64,000 nt of DNA from Actinomucor elegans (Eukaryota > Mucoromycota > Mucoromycetes > Mucorales > Mucoraceae). Location of the stretch: assembly GCA_026027325.1 (NCBI GenBank), contig JAMSLZ010000006.1:1302001-1366000 (forward strand). The letters are read 5' to 3'. Each line of letters opens with the position of its first letter. Positions within the stretch are counted from its first letter, which is position 1. Both the position numbers and the translations under genes were made by a program. Under the pieces are notes generated by a model that saw only the letters and a program-made list of their open reading frames with translations, did not search any database and was not told the DNA's origin. Shown here piece after piece: positions 46,261 through 61,426 of this stretch.

Positions 46261-48976
46261 ATGCCCGAAAACAAAGCGCCGACTGCAAGGTCAACCACCG
46301 CCACTGCAACGAAGAGAAAGTCCTTACTCTCTGAATTAGGAATCAAGGCTGGCGAAGGTGCTCCTACTCCAAAACCAACTACAAGGACTACTTCAACCAG
46401 TGCAACTTCTTTAGCCAGAAAGAGCTCTGTCCCCAATAAACCTTCTTCGCCTTCTGTATCTCGAACCAAACTCACTTCGAGCCCAAGTCCGCCTACTGCA
46501 GCACCGAGAAAAAAGGTACCGCCTTCTAATATCAAGGTAGACCGTACTGCTCCAGGTGCAACAACTAATTCGCCTACGTCGCCCAACCCCAGACGCCGCT
46601 CGATTGTACCTACTACTTCAAGTCAAAGAGCCACCATGTCTCCTTTGGCGCGTCGTTCCTCCGTCAATTCCTCCACTACCCTTGTCAACCATAACAAGCG
46701 GGTATCATCGCCTGCAGGTCTAGAATCTTTGGCTGAAGTACAAACAATGAAAGAACAGGTTAGGACTCGAAAATCTCGTGCTAAATGACATGTGTACTAA
46801 AATCACTGTTTGATAGTTAGAAGAGAAGGAGAAACAGGTAGAAACATTGAAAGAGAATGAAACCATCTTGAAATCAGAGGTAAGTTTCTCGGAAAACAAA
46901 CGTTCAAGCCGATAACCAATACATTATAGAACGAGAAAAAGGTAGCTGCGCTCGAGTCAGAACTCAAAGAGCTCAAAGAACAGCTCTCAAAATTGGTAAA
47001 AAGACCTACACAATGTAAAAGATTGTAGACTTAATAAGAGATTTGTTAGTCCTTGGAGAAGAGCAGCCACCAAGAAACCAAGGCCGAAGAGGATGATGCC
47101 AAACAGCGTGCTATGATTGTAAGTTTGATTTAGAATTACTCTTACTTGATCAGATATAAACAAATTATATAGCAAGAAGTTGAAAACAAGCTTCGAGAAA
47201 CGCACAAGTTTGAGATGGAGACTTTGATGGACTCTCAAGAAAAGAGATTGGAATCTGAATTGCAGGCACTTAAAACGGAATATGACCAAACCATTCAAAA
47301 GTTAAAGTCTGAAAACTCAAACCAGATTGACCAGTTGATTAAAGACCATGATTCAGATTTGATGGTAACTATCTAGTTGCACTCAACTATATATATATAT
47401 GTATTATTAACATGTGCTATATAGGGCTTTAACAGTCAATTAGAAAAGGAACAGGAGTTGCGTACAGACCAAGATGCTTTGATTGCTAAACTTAGAGATC
47501 GAATCCAATCTCTTGAAGACGCGCAAACCAACAGTCATTTGAGAAAAGTACAGAATGAACTTGATACTGCTATAGCTGCATTGGAAGATTTCAAGCGTCA
47601 ATCACAACAAACTACTGAGCAACTTGAAAAGAGATACAGAGAAGAGATCAGACAGTTGCAAAATGGAAGTGATGATACAGCACAAGCATGGTTGGAAAAG
47701 ACAAGATCAGCACAGCAGAAGGTCGATCAGCTGCATGATCAAATTCATAGCAAGGAACAAAGTCATGCTGAGCTTGTGCATGCATTAAAAGAAACTCATG
47801 CACAAGAAATCGATAAACTTACAGAAGCATTAGAGAACAAAGAAGCCCAAATTGAAGAGCAATCCAGTCAAATTGAAGACTTGCTGTTTCAAGTGGAAAC
47901 GTTGCAAAACTCACTTGAAGCCGCCACTGTTCGCTTGGAACATACAGCTAAATCAACACCTACTTCATCTAGTAATAGAGACGATATCAATAACAATACC
48001 CCTCATGATCCTATCAAGCATATCCATCAAGAATGTCTCGATCGTATCGATGCCAAACAGAAGGAATTGGACCAAGTCAAATCCAGATTATCAGACATCA
48101 AAGAAACTCATGAGATCCAGTTAAATCGCTTAGGCCAAGAGAAGGCAAATGCTCTGCAAGAGTTACGAAAGACGATTACAAACCTCGAGCAGAAACTAGC
48201 AGCAGCTACACCTCCTCATTCACCTACAAGGTCCAATAGTGTCTTAGCTAATGGTCAAGGTTCCGATGAAGAACGATTGATTCGTATTGCAGAGCAGCAC
48301 CGTAAAGAAATCAAGACGATGCATGAACAATACCAAAGAGTAGTGGATACCAAAGATCGCGAATTGGAAGATTATGCCTATCGCGTCAAAGCTCTGGTTG
48401 CAGCCAAACAAAAAGACATTGAAAAGCTGCAAATCGAAACCAATAATACCATTGATAGATATGAACGCGATATCGAAGGTTATGAGGTAGGTTACATTAC
48501 TACTAGTACTTTTATTGGTGTATTTTTGGGTGTGTGCGTATATAAATGGGTGCACCCTTTCAAGTTTCTTAGAGATTTACATAGTAGTTAATTCTACTAT
48601 CATTTCTCTCTCTCTTGCATATTTTGGCTATTAGTACTATACCTTGATGCTTTAAACAATATTTATTTATATGCTTCCTTTTCTATTATCTATATCTATA
48701 CAAAAAATACACCAAAATCAATGAAATATAGGCCAAAATTATCGAATATGAAAAAGAATCTATTAAATTAAAAGATAGAATCACTCATTGGGAAACTCTG
48801 TCCAATAACAATGAAGCCCTTGTTCGTGATTTGAAGAGGGGTTGTGTAGCGCATCTTGACGAAAATGCCCAGCTCGCAAGGTAAGCTTTACAGTTTGGGA
48901 TTTGTCAGTACAATTTATTAACTGTGTATTGTATAGGCTCGTTAACCAATTACAATCAGAGATACACCAAGCTTAA
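46261..48976 (+). CDS. Long coiled-coil protein with basic Ser/Pro-rich N-terminus
   Basis: Exons 46261-46758, 46817-46879, 46930-46995, 47050-47118, 47173-47364, 47425-48486, 48732-48880 and 48937-48976 join (mostly phase 0) into 712 residues. Residues 1-150 are disordered, rich in Ser/Thr/Pro/Arg (PTARSTTATATKRKSLLSEL, NPRRRSIVPTTSS), as in microtubule-binding regions. Residues of about 158-700 are nearly continuous heptad-type coiled coil (VAALESELKELKEQLSKL, AKLRDRIQSLEDAQ, VDQLHDQIHSKEQSHAELV), with one break near a Ser/Pro patch (PPHSPTRSNS). A cytoskeletal or tethering role is likely from architecture alone; no family is assigned. The exception among its short introns is intron 7 (245 nt), which stays open after exon 6. 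Confidence 0.78.
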
Positions 48977-49150
48977 CTTGTATGAATAAAAAAAATCCCC
49001 CCTTTGTAATTTAGTGCTGCTCGCATCATTTATAACAAAACTCGCACCATGCTTTTATAGCAAGCAATTTAAGCTCAGTGGTGCCTTTATAAAAAAAACC
49101 TTTTTTCGCAGATTATTGCCTTTCTTTACTAGTCTCTAAAGAAAAAAAAA

Positions 49151-49581
49151 ATGAAATCTGTCCGTGTTAATGTCGAAAACTTTGATACCGAAGTGAACAA
49201 GGCTGTAGAAACTGGTAATCCAGTCTTTGTCCTTTTCTTTGGTACAGCAATGCCCGAGACTTCTGAATCTTGGTGTCCTGACTGTGTCATTGCCGATCCT
49301 CTTATTCGCAAAGCACTTTTGCCTGTCAAGGATGCTATTCTCTTGGAAGCTGCTGTTGGTCTTCGTGACGAATGGAAGGGTAACACCACACATCCTTATC
49401 GCGTCCGTTTCAATGTTCCTGCTATCCCTACTTTGTACAAGTGGTCTGCTGTAAGTTGATGATTAATGAATCTACAGAATTGCTCTAACATGATTCATGA
49501 TTTTAGGCTGGTCCAGGGGAGAAATTGGTTGAGGAAGAATGTGCTGATCTCACTAGACTTACTAACTTTGTTGGAAACTAA
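49151..49581 (+). CDS. TXNDC17: Thioredoxin-like protein, TXNDC17/TRP14 type
   Basis: Exons 49151-49450 and 49507-49581 (56-nt intron, phase 0) encode 124 residues, matching the usual family size. The diagnostic active site ESWCPDCVIADP replaces the WCGPC of classical thioredoxin. It lies after the strand PVFVLFFGTA, and the cis-Pro strand FNVPAIPTLYKW is present. Family members are cytosolic disulfide reductases that act on small substrates such as cystine and on persulfides, using thioredoxin reductase. The start ATG follows an A-run, a common fungal leader. A poly(A) signal lies at 49607-49612. Confidence 0.93.
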
Positions 49582-49606
49582 AAACTGTCTATAATTCATG
49601 TATTAT

Positions 49607-49612
49607 AATAAA
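49607..49612 (+). terminator. Poly(A) signal AATAAA of the TXNDC17 gene
   Basis: AATAAA 26 nt past the stop codon. Confidence 0.45.
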
Positions 49613-50415
49613 AGAAATTCAGTTGGAAAGAGTGGAGAGTTTTGTGTCAGGTGCATGATCCAGTCCATGGATCGTGTCTCTGTTTCTTTTAATCGATTTT
49701 TAAGCAATGAAAATGTATCGATATACGAGAGTTGTTTCAACAGCGCTTATAATCACTCTCTGTTCATCTGATGGCATAGTGATTGTGCGCTATTTTCTTC
49801 AAAATTAGGCAGTTTTCTTTAAAAGGGCATTGCTATACACTTCAGCCTGCCTTTGAATAATAAATCAAGGTTTTTGTACGACAAAATGCAAGGAACGTAA
49901 TTTGTGTGAATAATTGTGGTTCTAGAAGCCATTTGCACAATCAAAGAAGGATCCAAAAGGCACACACTAAAGCTGTAGTGCTTCGTGTAAGGATCACTAT
50001 TAGCTGTCGGAAAAGTACCGAATAAATTTCTCAGACTCACTCAGAATATGAACCTGCGCTTTAATTCAGATTTTAATCATAAAATAACCTCTATACATAG
50101 AGAATATTGTATTATATTTTATAGAGAATTTAGTCACCCATCGATTGATATAAATATTATGTTGTATTTTTTTTTTGAATATACAAAGTTTCATTTGACA
50201 AAAAACCAATTTTTGCATTTTCCTAAATGTAGCCACTAATCAAGTAGTAAAAGCATGAATAAAAATATATGTATTTGTTCTTCCAAGAAGGTACCTATGT
50301 TATACATAAACTACGTCTCCGAAGTGGCATTTACAACCCTTACTACAAGAATATCGAGGTTATAAAATTTTAATTCTGAAGAGAGACTACCTTGATTAAG
50401 GCACATTTAACATAT

Positions 50416-50500
50416 CTAGATCTCTCGTCTAATCTCAGTTAATTATTACATCTAAATGTTAATTTATATGCAGAATAAACAGTTTTATCCATTAGAAACA
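50416..50500 (+). repeat. Dispersed short repeat, copy G
   Basis: TAGATCTCTCGTCTAATCTC, AGTTAATTATTACATCT, ATGCAGAATAAACAG and TTATCCATTA match the family order, especially the tail of copy D. Confidence 0.55.
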
Positions 50501-50584
50501 CCATTTGAATGAATTACTTCGAGTGGGCTGTATTTCTGAGATTGTTATAATTTACATACGATTCATGATCAGATCTATAGTTCA

Positions 50585-50660
50585 TCAATAGATTTCTCAG
50601 ATAATCTGAGTTATATTGCATCTGACAAGCGTTTCTTGTATAAAATGAATTGCTGAATTT
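50585..50660 (+). repeat. Dispersed short repeat, copy H
   Basis: TAGATTTCTCAGATAATCTG, AGTTATATTGCATCTGACAA, then TTTCTTGTATAAAATGAATT. It is tandem-like with copy G, 170 bp upstream. Confidence 0.55.
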
Positions 50661-51123
50661 ACTAAGAAGAAAAACATACAAAGTTTGTTAAAAACTAACA
50701 GCAAATCACGTTTCATTGATGATTAATCTATAGCTCTCGGTCAAAAGTCAGTTCAGTTCAGTTATCTTCACCCGCAATGAGTTATCGGATCTGAGGCCAC
50801 ATTTATGTACTGCATTCAAATTTTGAATGCATTTGTTGAACACATTAGTTAAAAAAAAAAGCCTATCCCTTTCTAATCCCAAAAGCTTTTTGTCACTATG
50901 TGTGTTACGCCAGATAGTTTTTCTCACGTGGTGTTTTGTAAAGTCTATTGCTCATTGTGAGCAGCTGCGACACGGAACTTCAAATTACCTGACGTAGACA
51001 CTGGGGGGCCTACTTGATTGGTTCACTCGGCCGAAAAATGTTTTTTCGTTTATCTGAACCTTTTTGACATATTTTTTCTTTTTTTTTTTTTACTTCCCCT
51101 TTATCCAAAAAAAAAAACTTATA

Positions 51124-54270
<3,147 letters not shown>

Positions 54271-54339
54271 GTTTGACATATTATATATATATACATCAGT
54301 TTTATATTCCTTTTTTTTTATTTTCATGTAATGTAATAC

Positions 54340-54345
54340 AATAAA
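54340..54345 (+). terminator. Poly(A) signal AATAAA of AlaRS
   Basis: AATAAA 70 nt after the AlaRS stop codon. Confidence 0.45.
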
Positions 54346-55174
54346 CAATAATACTAGTAAGCGAACGGCTTTCAATATGGACAACAGTGCTTCTAGTTAT
54401 TGATCATTTTATTTCAGGCGTCGTTCCATTTTTAATCATGTCACATTTCCCTTCAGGTTGATATTCAACTCTGCCCTGCAACCGTTATTATACGATCTAT
54501 AATATCCGTTGCTATTCATTGTACAGACTATATGTGTTGTTATCTGATTGATTCTCGTCGCTTAACGAACGCATTAGCTATAAAAACTGCATTTGACAGC
54601 CTTTGTTAGCAAAGATTTTATATAAATTAACAAATGTAACTTGACGCAGTAGAAGCAGTTGGGTTGAGCTGAAACTTGAATAAAATAAGTAGAGTATTAG
54701 ACATGTTATACCATCTAAATCATGACGATCTAGTTCATGCAAAATACAAGTAGTAATTTACAGTGCATGCCTAAAATTTAATATTCCCATTGTATTTCTG
54801 CAAATAACGATATTAAAAGATATGGTGCTCCTTTGTAACAGTGCCTACACCACGTAGGCATGATATTCCATGTAGCGTGGAACATTTCAGCGGAGGATTC
54901 GTACCAACTAAGTTGATGACTCAAAATGGCGAACTTTTTCCTATTAGGAATATCAGAAGCTTGGTGGGTATTGAGCACTGCACAATCTGTTCTCATGAAG
55001 AAAGCATGATGGTGATGAACTACTACTACTACTACTTTCGCTTTTAAATTACCGCAGCCAACGATATCCAAGAAATTAAAAACAACAGCTGCGTAGCGTA
55101 AAGAGCCTGTGTCTGGTTTGCATATTTCTTATTTTGTTCCTTACTCTTCATATTTCGTCCGAGATTTGAAAAGC
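54346..55174. other. Spacer upstream of the sacsin-like gene
   Basis: No coding region is recognised. A (CTA)n microsatellite (TACTACTACTACTACTTTCG) lies near 55020-55040. Confidence 0.5.
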
Positions 55175-58100
55175 ATGTCAAATAAAATCGATAATAGGTT
55201 GGAGCTGCTACGCTCCAACATTATGGATAGTACCGGTGTAGAAGAGAAAGTAGAAGGTAGATACATATGCTTCCTTGCATTACTACTATATAGCCTCTAT
55301 TGTTAACCTTCTGTTTACATTTAGTTAATCAAAGACATCTTATCGATAAAATCTTGGCAAGATACTCGGCAGAATATGTATTATATAGAGAACTTATGCA
55401 GAATGCTGGTAATATTACAAATTCTCGAGATAGGTTTTGGTAATCTAATCTAGATTGCATTCTAGATGATGCTTCCTCGACTTCAATTCAGATCCATTTC
55501 CATACTAGTAATCCCGATCCAACGAAACCGCCCAACTTGTTGGCCAAATGTGATAAAATAGTTTTCAAAAACAATGGTATGGCTTTTCGGCCGGAAGATT
55601 GGCAGCGATTAAAACGAATTGCTGAAGGAAATCCAGGTACGCACTTTAGTTATGTATGAACCCAGCAATCAATACTAAAATTAATCCTATCATTGGTAGA
55701 TGAGCAAAAAATTGGTGCGTTTGGTGTAGGTTTCTATTCACTTTTCTCAGTGTGTGAGAACCCTTTGTAAGTTGAATTTGAATCAAATGATAAATTTGTT
55801 TTGTTAATGTGCTTTTGATCACCGTAGCGTTTTTTCTGGATCACAATGCATGGCATTTTATTTTAAAGGTGATCAATTGTTTGCCAAAAGGGCAGACGTG
55901 CCTGACAAAGATGTAGATCCATGGACTTCGTTCTTGATGGACTTAAGAGAGCCCATGGAAATGCCTGATTTTGATGATTTTTCAAAATTTTTAACGACCA
56001 GCATGGGCTTTACTGCTAATCTAAAGCAAGTTCAAGTCTTTTTTGATACACAACAAATATTCAGTATCACCAAACGAGTAGCCGAACCCAGAGCCATGAC
56101 AATTGATGGCCGACGTATGTTACTCACAACGCCGCAACGTATGTTTACAATTACTGGCTCAGATATGAGACAAATTCAACTTGATTCCGAGAAATATACG
56201 CCTCCTAGTCTTTTTACACCGTTTGCCAATTTCTTATCATCCAGCAAAAAAGTTACCAACGAGGGAAGCACTAGCGGACTGCCTGTAGAGAAAGGAAGCA
56301 TCTTTTTACGAGTAGTAACAGGCTCACTTCAGGTCAGCGTATCACGCGATTATGAAAAGGAAATGGAACGCGCTACAAAGAAAAAACCACCCAAAACTAC
56401 CAAGTTCCAACTTGTTTATACTGGAAAAGAAGAACTAGATGCTTCAGAAAACAGAAATCAAATATTCAAGGACTTGATACCTTTTCCTCATCAGGGCCGT
56501 GTTTTTATTGGTTTTCCAACGCATCAAACGACTGGCTGCTGCTGTCATATGGCATCCCGCTTTATTCCTACAGTTGAAAGAGAAAGTATTGACTTTGCAG
56601 ATCGTTATATAAGTATTTGGAATAAGGAATTGCTTGCAGTCGGGGGCCTTTTGGCTAGGATGGTGTATAATGATGAAATGGACCAAATAACGAGACTGTA
56701 TCGCGAATTAGTGGGACATGATGTAGAGGTTGATAAAACAAAGGTTGAAGGAACTGATAGTGCCAAACTCATGTTGGAAAAGAGAGCAGCGCATGCACTT
56801 CACTCATTTACTTTCCAGCATTCAACCCCGAGTGCTATAGTAGGGAAAATGCATGAAGAACGCTTCTTCAATTCATGCAAAGTACCTTTGGAAATTATGA
56901 CTTCGCATGGCACTCAACCAGTGACTGTAGCTAGAACCGTACCAGACAATACAAGTTTGACAGGGCATGTCATTACTGAGCTTTTAGATAAATTTATAAA
57001 GACTATTCCTACTATTACACCAGTCATTTTCCAGGAGTGCAAAGAAAGTCTACAAAAGCTAGCTGGATTCAACCTATTATCACCTTTGGGTATTCAAGAT
57101 GTCTTGAAAGAATTAGATGCACGGTCTTTGAAGCCAGATGAAATGGTAGCTTGTATGAAATGGTGGATTGAATGCAACAAGGGTAATACGTCGATTCCTG
57201 CGAATACTAGAGCAAATATCAACAGTACCACAAGCGCTCAGTTTCTGGATGCTGCTGTAATGGATCGTGGAGAAGACAAAGGCTTATTGCAGCTATCGCG
57301 TACACGATGGTGGTTGAATCCAAAGATTATTCCTTTGGATATGTCTATTCCTGATGATACTATGCCCTTTTCCATTTCTAAACATTTCTCTACAACTGAT
57401 TTGGCCATGTATTTTGGGTAAGCGATACAATATGCACTATTAGCCTTGTATTCATGTCTTTTATTTTAGTAATATGAGCGAGCTGACTATCTCTCATTGG
57501 ACACAGTATATATCTAACACGAAACCGGAGCTTGAGACATCCAAAGAGTTTTCTGAACGAGTTCTAGTTGTTGTATCAAAGCAATATGCCCATATCTCGA
57601 GTAAATCTCAGAACGACGTTGCTGCAATATTAAAAGTAAAACGATGCATACCTACACGATTTGGAATGAAACTGCCTCATGAAGCTTACTTTCCTTCTGT
57701 CAATCTATTTGATGATCTATCTATTCTCGACTTCCCACATGCTCGAAATATCAATGAAGCATTTCTAACATCACTTGGAGTGAGAAAGGTAAGCAAATTT
57801 ATATGAATAATCTTAAACAAATAACTAATATCTTATTCAGCATGTTGAATTGCAAATGGTTTTTGACCGCTTGATATCAGACGGTAGTTGGTCGCATGTC
57901 GAGCTTGTCAAATATCTCACTACTGTTCAGTCTACATTGAGTGACATTGAAACCCGACGTTTACGCGAAACTGCTATTTTCACTAAAGAAGGCGAAGAAC
58001 CACGTCTGAAAGAAATCGAGAAACCAACAGGTGAATTGACAGAAGATGGGAAGCCGGTCATGACAAAGCAAACCAAGAAGATATACAAACGTTATCGCGC

Positions 58101-60956
58101 TGGCGATCTGTTTGCACCAACTGAAATTGCGCGTGAGCTGAATTTGCCCATGATTTACTGGACAAACAATCCTCGTTGGCGACCTGTTAGTGACGAAGCC
58201 AAGTTTTTAGAAAAGCTTGGTTTAATCACATCTCCACCTCTGGCTTCGCTGCTCTTATTAGCAGCCCCAGAAGCCACAATGACATCCGAACGCAAGCGTA
58301 TTCAAAAACGCGCATTGTCTTATTTAATTGAACACTATCAAGACTATAAGTCTCAATACGATACCAGCAAGATCCAGATCAAGTTTTTGCCTTGTTCGGA
58401 TAGCAAAACATTTGCTACTCCTCGCGATTGCTTTGCCAATCCAGATGTTCAGCTGCTTGGTTTTCAAGTGCTACACCCTGATCTGATTCCTGTACGTGAT
58501 AAATTGGGTGTACTTGAAAACCCTTCTGCTGACCGACTCATTCAAGCTTTCTTGGTCAACCGTGAATCGGATCATGGCAAAGCCAAAAAGGTATTTGAAT
58601 ACATGGCTAGTCGTATGGGTGAGTTTTCCAACTCTCATTGGCAACAATTAAGGCAGTCTGCTTTCATACCTATCAAGCAAAACGATACTATTCAACTAAT
58701 GTACCCTGCTCAATGTTACTTTGAATCGGATGACTCAACAAACTTTCACAAAGAATTATTTCTCTATGTTAGTTTTGGTGCCTTGGCTAACTCTTTCCTG
58801 CGATCCTGCGGTGTCAAAGATGAACCAACTACAGTAGAGCTGGCTGCAATGATCGTCAAAGACCCACAGCGTTTCTGGGATCTAAGTAGTGGCGGTGAAC
58901 GTTATTTGGGCGCGCTTCGACAGATTGCTGGCCAGTTTTATCTAATCAAATCTAATCGACAGTTGTTGAATGATATGAAGACAAAGCCTTTCTTAGTAGG
59001 TATTAAACGAACCACTTTATCCGAACAACAACAGCAGCAACAGCAGCAGCAAACAGAAGGTGGAGAAGAGACCACCGACGAAGAATTTATTCAATATAGA
59101 CTTGCAAAGGCATCTGATATTTTTATCATCGATGATACAATGGGCCAACAAATCTTTTCACCTCTCTCTGCACCTATGGAGCCGTTACTCGAGGACTTTT
59201 ATGCCAACTTGGGTAGTAAAATGCTATCAACGTAAGAATATATATATGTACTAGTGATGATCTACTAAGACTCTTTTTTTTTGATAGTCAAATAAGAGAA
59301 GCTTATTCGTATGCTACCAATATCGGCATCACGCCTAGAACAAAGCAAATCACTGAAATGATATTTGAAAGAACGCCCATCATTATCTATCAAATGATGA
59401 ATGATAATCCTCAGAGAAGAAAAGAACTACTACGAGACGAACGTTATGTCAAACAGCATTTAAAAGTGACTCAAGTTAAAGATCTCAAGATTACCCGTAC
59501 ATTCAAATATACGAACGAAAAGAACATTCAGCCTACCACATCCTGTGCTGATCGCGTTAATTTTGGTATATATATATCTAATTCGAATGACATTGACTAT
59601 TATGACATTGCAAATTCCTTGTGCAGTCTGATTTTTGCCCGAGTTCGCTTTAATGATGCTATTGTAGTTGAAAGATATCTGACTGCTAGCCTTCAGAACC
59701 TTCGACGTAAAGGCGTGCCTGTAGATCGTATTCTAAACATCCGCAAGCAAGAGCAAAAGCAGTTACAAACACCTTCCCCGGCTTCTAAAGCGAACTCTCC
59801 TTCTCCTACTGTATCTCCTTCTCCACCACTTATGCCTAAACCATTATCACCCAAAGATCTTGATGCTTATACAAAGCAGGTACAAGAAGTCTTTAGCGAT
59901 TGCCAGGAAGGCTATATTAGACAACTGTTGGCTCAACAGCACGATAACCATGTTCAAAATGTGATAAACAAGCTACTACATCAAGATTATCCTAAAAACA
60001 AGCAGCTAGGCGGTAAAGAAATTGCTGGATCAGTTACCTCTGAAGAGGAAGAAGAGCAAAAGAGAAAGCAAGCTGCACTTGCTCAACAACAACAGCAAGT
60101 TAGGAATGAGCGATCATCTGGTTTCATTAATCGACTATGGTCCAACTGGAAACAACCAACTACTACACCTCCAGCTGTGCCTTCTTCAGAATCGCCATCA
60201 GTTCCATCTACCAGTGAAATCACTAAGCAAATTAATGATAACACTAGCAATGCAAAGAAGCCTAAATTGCCTCAATCTGATACCACCATTACTCCCAATT
60301 TTACAGCCAATATCAAGCAAAATCTCAAGCGCGCGATTCATTCGTGTAAACCTTATGCGGGGCAAGACGTCTATACCCCACCCCGCATCAACCAAGTCAA
60401 TGAATCGACCAACTATTGTGATGCAGCTCCAGGCCACAACTTGACCTATGTAGGCAATGTCATTGGTATGGAATTTTACGTGCATCGCAGTGTTCAGCCC
60501 GACGATGTCCTTGAACAGTACGGTCAAGCGATGGCTCGATTTACGAGTGTATTGACTGAACTTGCTCAAGTGTTTGGACTTGCTCTACCAACCATCCAAA
60601 TCTTTTACGACAGCCAAGGTCCCACTATTGCGTTTAATCTCAGCGGTAGCTTGTTTATGAATTTGCGTTATTATTTAGCTTTGCATGAACCTCAATCGAA
60701 AGCACAAGAAGCCAGTAAACGCAAAGAAGCACTTATCTACTGGTTCATGACGCTCTGCCATGAACTGGCCCACAATTTTGTGTCTGAACATAGCTCTGAA
60801 CATGAATTCTATATGTCGAGTTTCGCGGAAAACTACTTAGAGTCATTGATGGATCATTTCTATGCTACTGCTACTGCTGCTGCTATTTCTAGTACTGCTA
60901 CTACTACTACTACTACTACTACCACTACAAAGCCGTCCCTGACGCTTCTCGATTAA
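55175..60956 (+). CDS. Sacsin-like GHKL ATPase-domain protein (DUF3684 type) with C-terminal HExxH motif
   Basis: Exons 55175-55256, 55325-55408, 55466-55636, 55700-55766, 55828-57417, 57470-57788, 57841-59231 and 59288-60956 join in phase into 1,790 residues. Residues of about 30-180 form an Hsp90/sacsin-type ATP-binding fold: LYRELMQNADDASS (N-box Glu and Asn), IVFKNNGMAFRPEDW, and KIGAFGVGFYSLFSVCENP (G2 box), then VFSGSQCMAFYF. The long middle part matches what I recall as the fungal DUF3684 family. It carries a poly-Gln run near 59025-59052 and Ser/Pro/Gln linkers. Near the C-terminus LCHELAHNFVSEHSSEHEFY contains HELAH, a zinc-metallopeptidase-like HExxH with further His/Glu. The tail is poly-Thr. 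Function is unknown; chaperone-like activity is inferred from the ATPase fold. Confidence 0.85.
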
Positions 60957-60970
60957 TGATGTATCCTTGT

Positions 60971-60976
60971 AATAAA
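60971..60976 (+). terminator. Poly(A) signal AATAAA of the sacsin-like gene
   Basis: AATAAA 15 nt past the stop codon. The gene is convergent with NDUFB7 (96 bp between the stop codons). Confidence 0.45.
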
Positions 60977-61052
60977 GCCCTTTTCTTCTTGTATGTGTTG
61001 AATAGTGGGTTGTGTATTCGTTTATTATATATAATGTATATGTATATCATGT

Positions 61053-61426
61053 TTATTCCTCTTCCTCTGCCTTTGCTTGTTGCTCCTTCATACGACGCTT
61101 GAAACTATAAAGTCGATGTTAGTAAAAACAAAAACAAAAAAAAATCAAAAGAATTCCTCGAAATATCTTCAAAACTCACTCATCATATTGACATTTTTCA
61201 TAAGCATGACGTTCAGTCTCGCACTTCCAAGGGAGGTAGAAAGTTTCACCTCTACACTTGTTGAGAGGGATCAAAAGACCGGCACAATAATCACGGTATT
61301 CAAGAGGAATACGGGACTTGGCCATATCTTGTTGAGAAGCTTTTTCTAAATGTAAATCGCGTTAATTGATCTAGGCCGAGATTCGATCTATATGCTGAAA
61401 AGTTGAAAATCGTTCATACCAGACAT
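61053..61426 (-). CDS. NDUFB7: Mitochondrial complex I subunit NDUFB7 (B18)
   Basis: Exons 61426-61420 (only 7 nt: ATG, Ser and one base), 61345-61180 and 61104-61053 (minus) encode 74 residues. The family signature is clear: SRIPLEYRDYCAGLLIPLNK then CRGETFYLPWKCETERHAYE then KCQYDDFKRRM. It has the twin CX9C motif of Mia40-imported intermembrane-space proteins: C-x9-C in the first helix and C-x9-C in the second. It is an accessory subunit on the intermembrane-space face of NADH:ubiquinone oxidoreductase. The ending is acidic (EEEE). It is shorter than animal versions at the N-terminus. It is head-to-head with COX13. Confidence 0.95.

Larger units (their letters stand above)
49613..51123. 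other. Gene-free spacer with two repeat copies, ending in the AlaRS promoter
   Basis: Two copies of the dispersed repeat lie 170 bp apart (50416-50500 and 50585-50660). The last 60 bp before ATG 51124 are a T/C-rich tract followed by an A-run, a typical leader. No coding region is recognised. Confidence 0.6.

Noticed and set aside
2168..50660. CRISPR-like array reading of the dispersed repeats
   Set aside because: Copies are degenerate, scattered over kilobases, in both orientations and in a eukaryotic genome.
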